From Phototrophicus methaneseepsis (GTDB lineage: Bacteria > Chloroflexota > Anaerolineae > Aggregatilineales > Phototrophicaceae), in contig NZ_CP062983.1 in NCBI RefSeq assembly GCF_015500095.1, positions 2,046,001 to 2,110,000 on the forward strand: a stretch of 64,000 bases of DNA. Direction: 5' to 3'. Shown here piece by piece: positions 42,197 to 51,412 of the stretch. The notes beneath the pieces were generated by a model. That model searched no databases. It had not been told where the DNA came from and saw nothing but the letters and a program-made list of their open reading frames with translations. Both the position numbers and the translations under genes were made by a program. Every line of letters starts with the position of its first letter. Positions within the stretch are counted from its first letter, which is position 1.

Positions 42197-44401
42197 CTAT
42201 GTATTGAGATGGATGACCAATGTTTGAGGCAAGGTGTAAAGGTCATCCTGTGAGCTACCGCCTGTAACAGGCCAGCGCGTCCAATCATCGAGATGATACC
42301 AGCCCAGGCGGATCGTGTAGGTGCCGGGTGGTAGGTCCGGCGGTAGGGGTAGGGCGCGTGTTTCTGAAATTTGCAGGTCCTCTTGCCATAGATAAGTCGG
42401 CAAGCCAGCGATAGGCCCATCTGCCTGGGTTATGAAATCCCCCGCCTCATTGAAGAGTTGCAGCGTCAGCACATAGGGTGCTTCCACACGCTGGTGTAGG
42501 TGCCACAACAGGTCAATGAGCAGTTCATCACCTGGGGCGAGGGTCATATCTGTTAGATCGTACCCTTCTAGGGTGATGGCATCACCAAATGCGACGTCTA
42601 CACTTTGCGCTGGCATCGTCGGCGTATAGCGGGGGTCACGCAGCAAGGCGACATCTTGTAAGGTGCCGGGGCCTGTATCGTACGCAACCCATGCCGCATC
42701 CGCGACGTCATACCAGCGCAGTTGTAACAACAAAGCACGCGGCGAGAGTGCCTCCTCTGTGAGCGTCAGCGGGATTGTGACAGGTGCATGATAGAGCACA
42801 TTCGCTGGCAGGGCGTCCGTGGGTGCCATGCCGGGATACACATCAGCTTGCCCAAGGGGCTCCCCGGTGATGCTGTCGATGAGCGTTGCTGAAAGGGCCG
42901 GGTTTAACGGATGGCTGCCACGTAAATACAATTCGAAAGTGAAGGGCTCTCCTGGAGCTAAAGTCGTCGTGTGGACGTCGATACCTGTGATAGCCAGGTT
43001 ACCAGCGCGCCAATCCGTTGGCGTCACGGCTTGAGGCTGGGCGGTTATTTCTTTCAGCAGCGGATAGCGTTGAGGTAGTTCCTGTATGAGTACGACCGCC
43101 GCCGCGATCATGTAGCCGATGAGGAGCAGCGGGCCTAACTTCAGCGGCAGTTGATGCCAGCCAATTGCGAGCAATACGGCTACCGGGACAATCGCGGGCA
43201 GCAGCAACCGCCCATAAGAAATGTCGACGTTCAAAGTGCCCATAATGAGCAGCGCTATCATACCGCCCAGGGTCGCCAGCAGCACAAGGGCATCCGGCCA
43301 ACGCAAAGGACGTGTTTTCGGCCATATCCAGCCGATCAAGCTGCTACCGACGAGGCAGGCTGCCAGGGCGTAAAACCAATCTGGCGCAAAGACAGGCTGA
43401 TGACGGTAGCCAACCATCATCCAGTAAGAGAGGGCCACTCGCTGGATTTCTTCCAGGGGCGTATTCTGGACATCATCGAAGGTGCGCCCCCACATAGCGG
43501 CTGTGGCGTCCAACGCCAATGGGTCGCCATAGAGCTGCCAGTTGCGTACATACCACCAGCCTGCCAGGGTAGTGAATAGAACGAGTGCGATCAGGAGGGT
43601 TTGTATAGCCCGCTGCCAGTGGAGACGACCTCGCCAGATGGCTAAGAGAAGTGCTAACAAGACGACGCCCCATAAGGCCGCCCCTGTGAGTTTGGATAAG
43701 GCCGCAGCCGCCAAAATCAGGCTGATGAGCAGATCATCACGCCAGGTGATGCGACGCCTATGCAGCAGGCGCAGGCACCATAAGACCCCTGCGCTGAAAG
43801 TGAGCACCACCAAGGGGTCATTACTCACACTGCTGTGAATGCTGATGAAGGTGGGCAGTGCCGCGGCGAAGGTCATTGCCAGCAGGCCAATGCTGTGCTT
43901 CTGGCTGGTTTGTAGGCCTGCTTTATAAATCAAGCATAGGGTGATGAGGCCAAAGGCCGTATTCAGCCAGCGGGCAACATGTAATGCTTGTGGCGTTTCA
44001 TCGATAGCAGGCTGCGGGCTGTGCAGCCACTTATTCGGGTTCTGTGCCGTGATTTCCCTCGTGAAGATGAGATCATTCGGGCGGAGATAATCTGCTAGGT
44101 GGCTGCGATCAAAGCCTCCAATCGCCAGGGCCGTGATGGCGTAATACAGCGGCGGATGGTGCGCGTGATTATTCCAGCGCGCCAGAGGAGAATCCGCTTC
44201 GTTAAGTTGTTCACGGGGCTGGATAAGCGGCATCTCTCCTGTGCTGGCGAGGGTGTGTGCATACAGGAAATGCTCGGCTTCGTCGGAATTTTCGAAGAGC
44301 GGGACGGTCTGGCCCATGTGCAGCACCAACACGACGAAGCATAAGAGAATGCCAACCGGCGCGCCATAACGAAGGCCATATTTAGCCAGCCAGGACATCA
44401 T
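42197..44401 (-). CDS. GT39/ArnT-like membrane glycosyltransferase
   Basis: The 734-residue protein starts with a basic tail and a membrane segment, then ENSDEAEHFLYAHTLASTGE, the acidic loop typical of dolichyl-phosphate-mannose and ArnT-like transferases, and HHPPLYYAITALA. About eleven membrane segments follow to residue 460. The last 260 residues form exported beta-sandwich-like domains (FTFELYLRGSHPLNPA and LAPGDELLIDLLWHL). The family moves sugars from a lipid carrier to acceptors on the outer face. The start overlaps the end of the SGNH hydrolase gene by 20 bases, so the two are coupled. Confidence 0.78.
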   Translation of the reverse strand: MMSWLAKYGLRYGAPVGILLCFVVLVLHMGQTVPLFENSDEAEHFLYAHTLASTGEMPLIQPREQLNEADSPLARWNNHAHHPPLYYAITALAIGGFDRSHLADYLRPNDLIFTREITAQNPNKWLHSPQPAIDETPQALHVARWLNTAFGLITLCLIYKAGLQTSQKHSIGLLAMTFAAALPTFISIHSSVSNDPLVVLTFSAGVLWCLRLLHRRRITWRDDLLISLILAAAALSKLTGAALWGVVLLALLLAIWRGRLHWQRAIQTLLIALVLFTTLAGWWYVRNWQLYGDPLALDATAAMWGRTFDDVQNTPLEEIQRVALSYWMMVGYRHQPVFAPDWFYALAACLVGSSLIGWIWPKTRPLRWPDALVLLATLGGMIALLIMGTLNVDISYGRLLLPAIVPVAVLLAIGWHQLPLKLGPLLLIGYMIAAAVVLIQELPQRYPLLKEITAQPQAVTPTDWRAGNLAITGIDVHTTTLAPGEPFTFELYLRGSHPLNPALSATLIDSITGEPLGQADVYPGMAPTDALPANVLYHAPVTIPLTLTEEALSPRALLLQLRWYDVADAAWVAYDTGPGTLQDVALLRDPRYTPTMPAQSVDVAFGDAITLEGYDLTDMTLAPGDELLIDLLWHLHQRVEAPYVLTLQLFNEAGDFITQADGPIAGLPTYLWQEDLQISETRALPLPPDLPPGTYTIRLGWYHLDDWTRWPVTGGSSQDDLYTLPQTLVIHLNT

Positions 44402-45764
44402 GCCACAGGGTATACAGTATGGTTAATGCGCCCAGGTTGCGCTGGACATAGCCGTATTTCAGGTAGCCTTCCGTGAAGTTGGCTGCATAGCCAAAGCCAC
44501 CTTCTGGCACAGAAGGATGCAGCCCATCTGCACTGAGGCCGCTATCCGGCAAGCTCACCATCGCTGCATGATAATCCCAGACGGGCACGCCATAGCGAGC
44601 GGCGGTGGATTGCACCACGCTGTTGATGCCGCCAACATTATAGCCATTGCGGGGTGGGATCGTCGTCAGCACCGGGATTGTGCCATTGCTGATGGTGAGC
44701 TGTACGATCTGGTCCAGGTTGGCGGCATATTGATCTAGTGATAAGCGCGAAAGATCATTGCTGCCGAACATAATTAGTGCAACGGTGGGCCGCGATGTGC
44801 GATATTCACAAGCGAGGGGTGTTTCGCCAGGGTTGCAGCGCTCGCTATCGGCCAGTGCAGGGTTCAGGACATCGGCAGTGGTCCAACCCGGATAAGCTGC
44901 GATAGGCTGGCTCAAAAAAGAGTTGCTGCCCTGGCTGAAAAAATCAATCGCGCTTTGCAGGTGCCCATAAGTGCCCAAATCGTAAGCGCCATGCCCAAAT
45001 GGATACAAAAAGTACTCGCTGGCACTGATGCTATCGCCTATGCGGGAGAAATTCGTCGTCACATTGCCTATAGCTTGCCCACGTTGATAAATAGCGGCTA
45101 CGCCTTGGGGTAGTGGCGCTCCTGGGGATACATCAGCTTGCCCGCTTGACGAAGTATCTGGCGACTCTGTGGGTATGGTGTCGTCACCCAGGGCCACATA
45201 AGCAGCGGAGACCCAGCCTGTTTGTCCATCTTGTGTTTGTACATTGAGCCAGCCGCTTTGTGCCCCCAGGACTGTCAGAGGGGTACCTGCTGGCAAGAGT
45301 GCAATGCGGCTGCCGTTGATGTTATCGCGCAGGTTCAGGCCGCCATAAGCCGCTGATGAGACGCGCGCGCCGCTCGTCTGTGTAAGAGGCGTTTCTGAGG
45401 TAGAGGGCGTTTCTTCAGTCGGGGCTGCTTCTTGCGGTGGGACTTCTTCGCCGAACACGGGAATCTGCCAGATTTCACCATCCAGAGTGATATACCCCGC
45501 CGAGACCCATCCACTTTGGCCGTCCGCAAGCTGTATCTGGAACCACACATTATCACGGGTGCGCGCCTGAACGGGAACAGATGTCCCGCCTGCTAGTTCT
45601 GCTACGATGGCTGAATCGCTATCAGGTTGTGCGCGCACGTTCAGGTTCTCCCACATGTCGATGACGGTCCCATGGGGCGCACCTTGTGCGCTGGCAAGGC
45701 TCGCAGTGCCTAGCAGCAGCAAACCTAGCAGAATGGAACGAAACAATCGGGCATGGTGCGACAT
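44382..45764 (-). CDS. Secreted SGNH/GDSL hydrolase with two bacterial SH3 domains
   Basis: The 460-residue protein has a signal peptide (SILLGLLLLGTASLASAQ), two SH3-type domains (ENLNVRAQPDSDSAIVAEL with GQSGWVSAGYITL; GLNLRDNINGSRIALLPAG with GQTGWVSAAYVAL) and an SGNH hydrolase domain: block I RIGDSIS with the Ser nucleophile, block III FGSNDLS and block V SADGLHPS with the Asp-His pair. Such enzymes remove acyl groups from carbohydrates or lipids; the SH3 domains probably bind the cell envelope. It is coupled to the downstream glycosyltransferase gene, suggesting surface glycan modification. Confidence 0.85.
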   Translation of the reverse strand: MSHHARLFRSILLGLLLLGTASLASAQGAPHGTVIDMWENLNVRAQPDSDSAIVAELAGGTSVPVQARTRDNVWFQIQLADGQSGWVSAGYITLDGEIWQIPVFGEEVPPQEAAPTEETPSTSETPLTQTSGARVSSAAYGGLNLRDNINGSRIALLPAGTPLTVLGAQSGWLNVQTQDGQTGWVSAAYVALGDDTIPTESPDTSSSGQADVSPGAPLPQGVAAIYQRGQAIGNVTTNFSRIGDSISASEYFLYPFGHGAYDLGTYGHLQSAIDFFSQGSNSFLSQPIAAYPGWTTADVLNPALADSERCNPGETPLACEYRTSRPTVALIMFGSNDLSRLSLDQYAANLDQIVQLTISNGTIPVLTTIPPRNGYNVGGINSVVQSTAARYGVPVWDYHAAMVSLPDSGLSADGLHPSVPEGGFGYAANFTEGYLKYGYVQRNLGALTILYTLWHDVLAG

Positions 45765-45928
45765 GGGTTAGCCTCATGATGAGCGACTGACGAATGATCA
45801 AGCCGCGCAAATGTACATCAAAGCTACCAGAGGTGCCATGCTGAATGCGTCCTAAAATGCATCCCGAAACAAGGCATATTCAGGGCCTGGGGTTTTGTGG
45901 GGCGATATCTGGCTGACAAGTCAGGTTG

Positions 45929-46855
45929 TTAAAGCAATTTGCGTGGCCGGGGGAGTTCGTCCATCTCGCTGACGTCCGTCACGCACACAACGCCAGACAT
46001 GGCAAAGGCGACGACCCCTTTAGCATGGACAGTCAGCGCACGAGCGACGGTATCCAGCGGGGGTAGATCCGCTAATAACTGAATCTGGGTTGCTTTGGCG
46101 ACCAGATCAATGGCAAATTTTTGATGAGTGGGCACCAGGGATTCCCCGTGATAGATGCGGATCACCCCGGATTCGGCATCGCTGGTGGCGAGCATCCCCC
46201 CATTGGGCGAGCAGGCCAACCGAGAGACAAGGTAATATGTCGGCAGAGATTTGCGGACAGTGCCGCTGGAATCAGTCAGGACAAGCTTGTGACCATCAGA
46301 GGCGAAGATGCTGCCACCGCCGCGAGAGACGACGACAGAACTGCGCGTAAGCTCGTTAGGGCTCAGGCCAACATCAAAAGCACCCAGGCGCATATCCTGC
46401 TGATAAACGTGGATTTTGCCCTGCTCATCCAGGGCGACGATCATACCCAGCGCTCGATCCAGGTCAACCGATACGAAGCGCTCGGCATTACCGGGGTCCA
46501 GTTTGATTTCGCGGCCTTCTGTTTGTACGTAAAGCTCATTGTCATAGACGCGGTACAAGCGCAGCTTACCGTCGTCGGTTGTGTATATAGTGGTATTTTT
46601 CGTTTGCACGACGGGCAGATAGGTAGCGTCATCAGGCCCTTTGAGGGTGCTGATGAAGTCTTCCCAGACATCTGAGGTGCGTTTACCGCCATTAGGGGAT
46701 TCCGGCACTTTGAAGTCGCCCAGGAGGGTGCCCGTATTGAGGTCATAATATTCAACGCGATTGGGACGTGACCACGCAGCAAGCACGGGTTTCTTCCCTG
46801 GCAGAATATAGAGGTGATTAACAGCTTGTGCTGTGAGATGAATACGCCATGCCAT
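45929..46855 (-). CDS. Hypothetical beta-propeller-like protein
   Basis: I use the ATG at 46855 (308 residues), because the earlier frame passes through TTGGGATAT direct repeats that look non-coding; neither start has a good ribosome site. The protein consists of repeated four-strand units with short turns, e.g. VEYYDLNTGTLLGDFKVP, GKLRLYRVYDNELYV, GKIHVYQQDMRLGAFDVGL, RLACSPNGGMLATSDAESGV and IRIYHGES. These resemble WD40-like blades without perfect WD ends. No signal peptide is seen. It may be a cytoplasmic scaffold. It follows the MazF-like gene on the same strand. Confidence 0.6.
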   Translation of the reverse strand: MAWRIHLTAQAVNHLYILPGKKPVLAAWSRPNRVEYYDLNTGTLLGDFKVPESPNGGKRTSDVWEDFISTLKGPDDATYLPVVQTKNTTIYTTDDGKLRLYRVYDNELYVQTEGREIKLDPGNAERFVSVDLDRALGMIVALDEQGKIHVYQQDMRLGAFDVGLSPNELTRSSVVVSRGGGSIFASDGHKLVLTDSSGTVRKSLPTYYLVSRLACSPNGGMLATSDAESGVIRIYHGESLVPTHQKFAIDLVAKATQIQLLADLPPLDTVARALTVHAKGVVAFAMSGVVCVTDVSEMDELPRPRKLL

Positions 46856-46987
46856 GTTAATTTGGGATATAGTTGGGAAAAATTGGGATATGGCTAAGTA
46901 TAGCAGCATTTACTGCAAAGGGCGACCACTTTAGCGTTAAGTTTTAACGCATGACATTATGTTGTGATTAAAGTCCGGCTTATTGCA

Positions 46988-47344
46988 TTATGGACTTCTG
47001 AAAAAAGAGGTCTGCACGAAGCGCATTCCTGCCCATATCTGCTCAATGCGCACTTTGCTGAGCGTCCCAATGTAGGTGCCTAATTGGGCTTTTTCGACGG
47101 ATAACACTTTCGAGACTTCGACCACACTCTGATTTGGTAAATTGGCTTCGCCTGCTTCCAGCAATACGTTACCCGGCATACTGGCTTTCTTGAGGTTGGA
47201 AGTCAGCGCGCAGACGACCACGGTGTGTATACGACTGTGGTTCAAAACATCATCCTGCACAATGACATGCGGATGTGGAATGCGCGGCCCACCTTCGTCT
47301 GTGCCTTCTAATTGCAACCAGTAAATATCACCCTGATTCATCAT
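46988..47344 (-). CDS. MazF/PemK-family protein without an adjacent antitoxin
   Basis: The 118-residue protein begins NQGDIYWLQLEGTDEGGPRI and continues HPHVIVQDDVLNHSRIHTVVV, the MazF/PemK core, with CALTSNLKKASMPGNVLLE and PNQSVVEVSKVLSVEKAQLG. MazF enzymes cut RNA at short sequences; the Ser/Thr-x-N and late Thr/Ser positions are plausible here (ALTSN). The usual antitoxin gene, a 70-90 residue frame directly upstream, is absent: 20 bases upstream is the end of the PspC gene. Either the antitoxin is elsewhere or this is a domesticated nuclease. Confidence 0.8.
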   Translation of the reverse strand: MMNQGDIYWLQLEGTDEGGPRIPHPHVIVQDDVLNHSRIHTVVVCALTSNLKKASMPGNVLLEAGEANLPNQSVVEVSKVLSVEKAQLGTYIGTLSKVRIEQIWAGMRFVQTSFFRSP

Positions 47345-47364
47345 CTGCTCTGCCCGTGCTGTTT

Positions 47365-48696
47365 TTACTCCGTAGAGGGCTGCGTAGGGTCATCCACAAC
47401 ATCTAGGCGCATACGGCCATTGGGGACGAAGATGTTATAAGTCACCTGGATGGCCGAATCATCATAATTGCGGGCGATGAGCACCCATTCATTGACACGC
47501 AGTTCCAGCGCATAGATTAAATCATCGTAATCCTGCCCCAGGGACGGTTGGCGATTGCTGGCTTGGTTGAGGACGAAGCGCCCGCCGACGGCCGCAGGGA
47601 CGCGTACGCGCAGTTCGCCATTGTTAACGCGCAGTTCGCCGGGGTCTTCTACTACAGAAGGTGATCGCGGTTGATACTCTGGCAGGGTGACGATGGCGTC
47701 GCCCTGTTGCAGGGTCATCTTCAGGCGTTCCAGGTTGAGCGTGGCCGCGTCGAAATTCACAGTGCCATCTTCACCAATGAGCGTGACGGCGATGGCGACA
47801 TCTGCCGGGAGCATAATCTGTAACTCACTGCGCCCAACTTCATTTAATTGTGGGAAGGCATTGGCCTGGGTTTCGTTGATGGTGAAAGTGCCGATGTTGT
47901 TTTCTTCCAGGTAGCTAACCGTGACCGTGCTGGCGGTCGTGCCTACAAAGGCTGCTTCAACCGTTGGCTCGTTATCTGTGCGGCCCACGACCTGAACATC
48001 GGTATCAAGGGTTGTGATATCGACCTGTATGGTGCTGATACCTTCTGAGACATCTTCTGCCAGCGTGACTGTATTTTCTGTGCGCTGTTCATCCACCCGG
48101 CTAGAAAAAGCAAAGGCTGCTATCCCCGCGACTAGCACGCCGCTAACCGCCAACGCGATAATCCCACCCTGTGGCACCCTGGGGCGCAGCAGCAAGAGTA
48201 AGCCCACGATGACCAGAACAACAGGCCATGCACGCAGGATGAGGTCTGTCAGGCCAATAGGTAGGGTATCCAGTTGCGTCAGCAGGGCGATAACGGGTAC
48301 CGCAAGAGCCACCAACCCCAGGATAATGCTGCGGCGCATATCGCTTGCGGTGAATTGTTTATACAAAAAGGCCAGGGCGAGCAGGATAAAGGCGAGATAC
48401 CAGTAAATATCAATGCCAAATGCCTCTGCCAGTAAGCTACGAGCAAACCAGCCGGCAATGACGGCAATCGCCAGCAGAACGGCGATGATACCCGCTGAAT
48501 TGCGCCGTTCTGGATGGAGTGGATTTTCCAGAGGGAGCAGCCACCACAGCAAGAGATAGGCTACTGCGGCTGCGCCAGACGTTAGCAACGTCAAGATGAC
48601 GAACAGCCAGCGCCATACTGCTGGGCTGAATGGTGTCATGGCCGCGAGCCCGCTGCACACGCCACCAAATAATCGATTGGAAAAACGCCGTATCAT
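47365..48696 (-). CDS. PspC-domain membrane protein with exported LiaF-like C-terminus
   Basis: The 443-residue protein starts with a PspC domain (NRLFGGVCSGLAAMTPFSPA, WRWLFVILTLLTSGAAAVAY), then several membrane segments to about residue 205. The rest is exported and beta-rich (VDITTLDTDVQVVGR, LKMTLQQGDAIVTLPEY), like the toast-rack fold of LiaF and DUF4097-type proteins. PspC-LiaF proteins sense envelope stress. The gene starts the minus-strand unit that continues into the MazF-like gene 20 bases later. Confidence 0.78.
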   Translation of the reverse strand: MIRRFSNRLFGGVCSGLAAMTPFSPAVWRWLFVILTLLTSGAAAVAYLLLWWLLPLENPLHPERRNSAGIIAVLLAIAVIAGWFARSLLAEAFGIDIYWYLAFILLALAFLYKQFTASDMRRSIILGLVALAVPVIALLTQLDTLPIGLTDLILRAWPVVLVIVGLLLLLRPRVPQGGIIALAVSGVLVAGIAAFAFSSRVDEQRTENTVTLAEDVSEGISTIQVDITTLDTDVQVVGRTDNEPTVEAAFVGTTASTVTVSYLEENNIGTFTINETQANAFPQLNEVGRSELQIMLPADVAIAVTLIGEDGTVNFDAATLNLERLKMTLQQGDAIVTLPEYQPRSPSVVEDPGELRVNNGELRVRVPAAVGGRFVLNQASNRQPSLGQDYDDLIYALELRVNEWVLIARNYDDSAIQVTYNIFVPNGRMRLDVVDDPTQPSTE

Positions 48697-48876
48697 GGCT
48701 GATCTCAGATACCGTGTGAAGGTGCCTCAGGCACCACCAATATGAGGTTCACTATACTTTTGGGCCAGTTAATACGCAAGCACTGATTCATAGGCGGTCA
48801 TGGTATGAATGCGTGATGCCACCTGCGTACATCAAGCGGCGCAAAGGTCCGGTACTTTCTTCACCCAGCTTGTTGC

Positions 48877-49389
48877 TCAGCTCGTTTTTGGCTTTTCGAA
48901 GCGGATGATCGTCCGCAGCCGGGCAAACTCCAACTCATCCGCATCACGCAGACGATATTTTTGGCGCGGCGTCAGTTGGAACCCATTGATCCGTGTGCCG
49001 TTGGTACTGCCCAAATCTTCCAGATAAAGTGACCCGTCGAAGAGCGTGAGCACAGCATGCTTACGAGAGACGCCATAATGATAAGCACCATAAGGCGTCA
49101 GATCAAAGCCAATGCTCGTTTCATTATCCAGTACACGGCCAATTACAATCGTATCCTGGATTGGAACGACTTTGATCTCATTCCCCATAATGAAGCGCAA
49201 CCGCCAGTTATCCGTCAGATAGCTGGTGCCAGGGCCTGGGGGGCGCTCCTGCATGGGCTCATTATCTTGCGGCAGATTGAGATATTCTGTTTGTTTTTTC
49301 TTACTTTCAAGGTCTTGACTGGTGACGATGGCATCTTCATGCGACGATGCATCGTTGCCGACCTTGTTGTCGTCATCGGCCACTGCCAT
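48877..49389 (-). CDS. FHA-domain protein
   Basis: The 170-residue protein has an acidic disordered N-terminus (about 1-60) and a C-terminal forkhead-associated domain: TIVIGRVLDNE, GVSRKHAVLTLFDGSLYLED and LGSTNGTRINGFQL. The Arg, Ser-Arg-Lys-His and Asn-Gly residues that bind phosphothreonine are all present. It probably reads a Ser/Thr kinase signal; no kinase is in the window. It is divergent from the bactofilin-like gene and preceded by an inverted repeat. Confidence 0.9.
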   Translation of the reverse strand: MAVADDDNKVGNDASSHEDAIVTSQDLESKKKQTEYLNLPQDNEPMQERPPGPGTSYLTDNWRLRFIMGNEIKVVPIQDTIVIGRVLDNETSIGFDLTPYGAYHYGVSRKHAVLTLFDGSLYLEDLGSTNGTRINGFQLTPRQKYRLRDADELEFARLRTIIRFEKPKTS

Positions 49390-49446
49390 CTCCCAAGGTT
49401 CCTCAGCCTGTGCGTTGCCCCAAAATAGAAGTATCAGATGCGCTCA

Positions 49447-49507
49447 ATTGACAAATATAGTCTACTTAGAAGTGCTTTTGATGCCCTCTAGCCAAGTATT
49501 TGTCAAT
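49447..49507. repeat. Perfect 11-bp inverted repeat between divergent genes
   Basis: ATTGACAAATA (49447-49457) and TATTTGTCAAT (49497-49507) are exact reverse complements separated by 39 bases, in the 192-base gap between the FHA and bactofilin-like genes. Each half contains TTGACA facing into the gap, but no well-spaced -10 follows, so paired operator sites are as likely as promoters. Confidence 0.6.
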
Positions 49508-49581
49508 TATTGTGGATTGGAAGGGCTGAATCCGCAACTTATGCCATGATACAATAGAGGACGATAGTTTGCCAACGTACG

Positions 49582-51225
49582 ATGGGTCGAATCTGTCCTA
49601 TGAAGGAACCTGCAATCCGATCTCGAACCCCATTTTATAAGCTGCGCCGCCTGATTTGGGTCTGCGGTCTCGTCTTAATTTTGTGGGTATGGCCGGCCCA
49701 AGCGCGAGAAGTGTTGCAAGGGCGTGCCTGTAATGTCGATGCTGATGATACCGTCGTTGGCAATTTGTTCGCCATGTGCGAAAACCTCACCATTGATGGG
49801 ACTGTGCGCGGTAATATTTTTGGCATGGCGATACATGCAGACATTAACGGCACCGTTGAAGGCAGTATCTACCTCGCCAGTACGGATCTCAATATTCAGG
49901 GGAATATTCTAGGCGATGTCCACTTTGGCGGCGTGGCCCTGAATTGGCGCACTCCCCTTGAAACAACTTCTATGCAACCTGCTGAAGACCGGGACGAGAT
50001 TTCGATCAGGACGAGCAACCTGCTGGCGCTCGGTTTGAGCGTGACAATTGATGAAGACGCGATTTTACCCGGCAGCATTGTGAATTTAGGCTACCAGCTC
50101 ATCGTCAATGGGGCTGTGCGCGACGAAATTAATTTCTGGGGTTCCACCCTCCAGATTGGCGGGCCTGTCATGGGCGATGTTTACGCCACGGTGGGCGACC
50201 CTCTGAGCAGTAACAGCAGCGTCGAAACAATCCTGCTTCCTTTTAATTTTGATGTGACGCTGGCGGATCCTGGCCTGACCATTACGGATGATGGGCGTGT
50301 GGCTGGTTCGCTGGAGTATTATGCGCCTGCACCGGGCCGCATTAATGGCTCGATTGATGGTACGGAAAAATATGTGGCCCCTGCACCCGTGGCGCTGCCC
50401 ACGTTTGAAGAGCCAGCAACCATCGCAAATTATCTACGCAGCGCTTTTCAGGAAGGCACCAGCTTATTTGTGGTCGGTGTGGCGGCGGTGTTATTGGCGG
50501 CTGGCAGCTTGAATGCCCCCCTGTATCGCATTCGGCGGCGGCCATTTGCCAGCCTGAGCGTCGGGCTTTTGACGTTTATTATTTCTTTCCCGGTTGTCCT
50601 TATTTTTATCTTACTGAGTTTATTGCTCGTTATCTTTCTTCTGCTCGTCAATCTCGATGCGCTTGCGGTGTTGATGACGTTCGTGCTGTCCGTCGTCAAT
50701 ATCGGTGGTGCAACAGTTTTTTATCTGACGGCTATTTTTGTCGCGCGGGCACTCTTTGCCCTGGCAATTGGTCGTTCTCTGGCGCGGATATTCTGGGCAC
50801 GTAATGGCCTACATGTTAACCCTTATGCCGCCCTGTTGATGGGGGTTGTGATCCTGGCATTGTTGGTGACGCTGCCTTTCGTGGGGTGGATCATTAATGC
50901 GGTGTCTTTGTTCCTGGGGTTAGGTGGCATTCTGACGGTGATTCTGGAGCGTATTCAGCGTGTGCGTGGTGGTGAGCCAGAGCCGGAAATCCGGCAGTAT
51001 CCTGTTTCTAGCGCGATTACGCGGCGGCACCCCCAACCCGGTACAGAGCCGAAAGACGAGCCTCGGCCTGAGCCGCGCCCTAATCTGATTGGTCCCTTCG
51101 CGGACCCTACGCCCGCTTCTGCTTCTATAGAGAATGAACCGGTAGAGCCATTTTATAATCTGCCGGGTATGGCGAATTTGCCTGAAGGCTTTGATATTCG
51201 TTTCTTCGAAGAGGATGACGCATAG
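49582..51225 (+). CDS. Bactofilin-like membrane protein
   Basis: The 547-residue frame could start at 49582 or at the ATG at 49600; neither has a clear ribosome site. A signal-like segment (LIWVCGLVLILWVWPAQA) is followed by short beta-helix repeats of the polymer-forming type (ENLTIDGTVRGNIFGMAI, INGTVEGSIYLASTDLNIQG). Then come six or more membrane segments (about 285-445) and a Pro/Glu-rich cytoplasmic tail. Bactofilins usually polymerise in the cytoplasm; here the repeat part is predicted outside, so the fold may serve as a surface or envelope module. Function is unknown. Confidence 0.7.
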   Translation: MGRICPMKEPAIRSRTPFYKLRRLIWVCGLVLILWVWPAQAREVLQGRACNVDADDTVVGNLFAMCENLTIDGTVRGNIFGMAIHADINGTVEGSIYLASTDLNIQGNILGDVHFGGVALNWRTPLETTSMQPAEDRDEISIRTSNLLALGLSVTIDEDAILPGSIVNLGYQLIVNGAVRDEINFWGSTLQIGGPVMGDVYATVGDPLSSNSSVETILLPFNFDVTLADPGLTITDDGRVAGSLEYYAPAPGRINGSIDGTEKYVAPAPVALPTFEEPATIANYLRSAFQEGTSLFVVGVAAVLLAAGSLNAPLYRIRRRPFASLSVGLLTFIISFPVVLIFILLSLLLVIFLLLVNLDALAVLMTFVLSVVNIGGATVFYLTAIFVARALFALAIGRSLARIFWARNGLHVNPYAALLMGVVILALLVTLPFVGWIINAVSLFLGLGGILTVILERIQRVRGGEPEPEIRQYPVSSAITRRHPQPGTEPKDEPRPEPRPNLIGPFADPTPASASIENEPVEPFYNLPGMANLPEGFDIRFFEEDDA

Positions 51226-51309
51226 GCTAACTTGTAAATAGGCTATCTTGTAAAAATAGTGTCTTTTCTTGGGCAGCGTTAAGGCCTGTGCGTCATAATC
51301 TCGGCTATG

Positions 51310-51335
51310 GTGTATACACGATAAGGTGTATTCAC
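51310..51335. promoter_or_regulatory. Two palindromic half-sites before the flippase-like gene
   Basis: GTGTATACAC (51310-51319) and GTGTATTCAC (51326-51335) are two near-identical 10-base palindromes spaced 16 bases centre to centre. The second overlaps TTCACA, which with TACAAT at 51352-51357 forms a weak promoter (15-base spacing). The layout fits a repressor operator. Confidence 0.45.
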
Positions 51336-51412
51336 ACATGGGCGATGCTGCTACAATGCCCCGGCTTTATGGACCACCTTTATGAACGAATGCATCCACT
51401 TGATAGGTTGCC

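Noticed and set aside
46121-46675. 184-codon plus-strand frame opposite the propeller-like gene
   Set aside because: The minus-strand frame shows regular beta repeats, while this one shows no structure or start signal.
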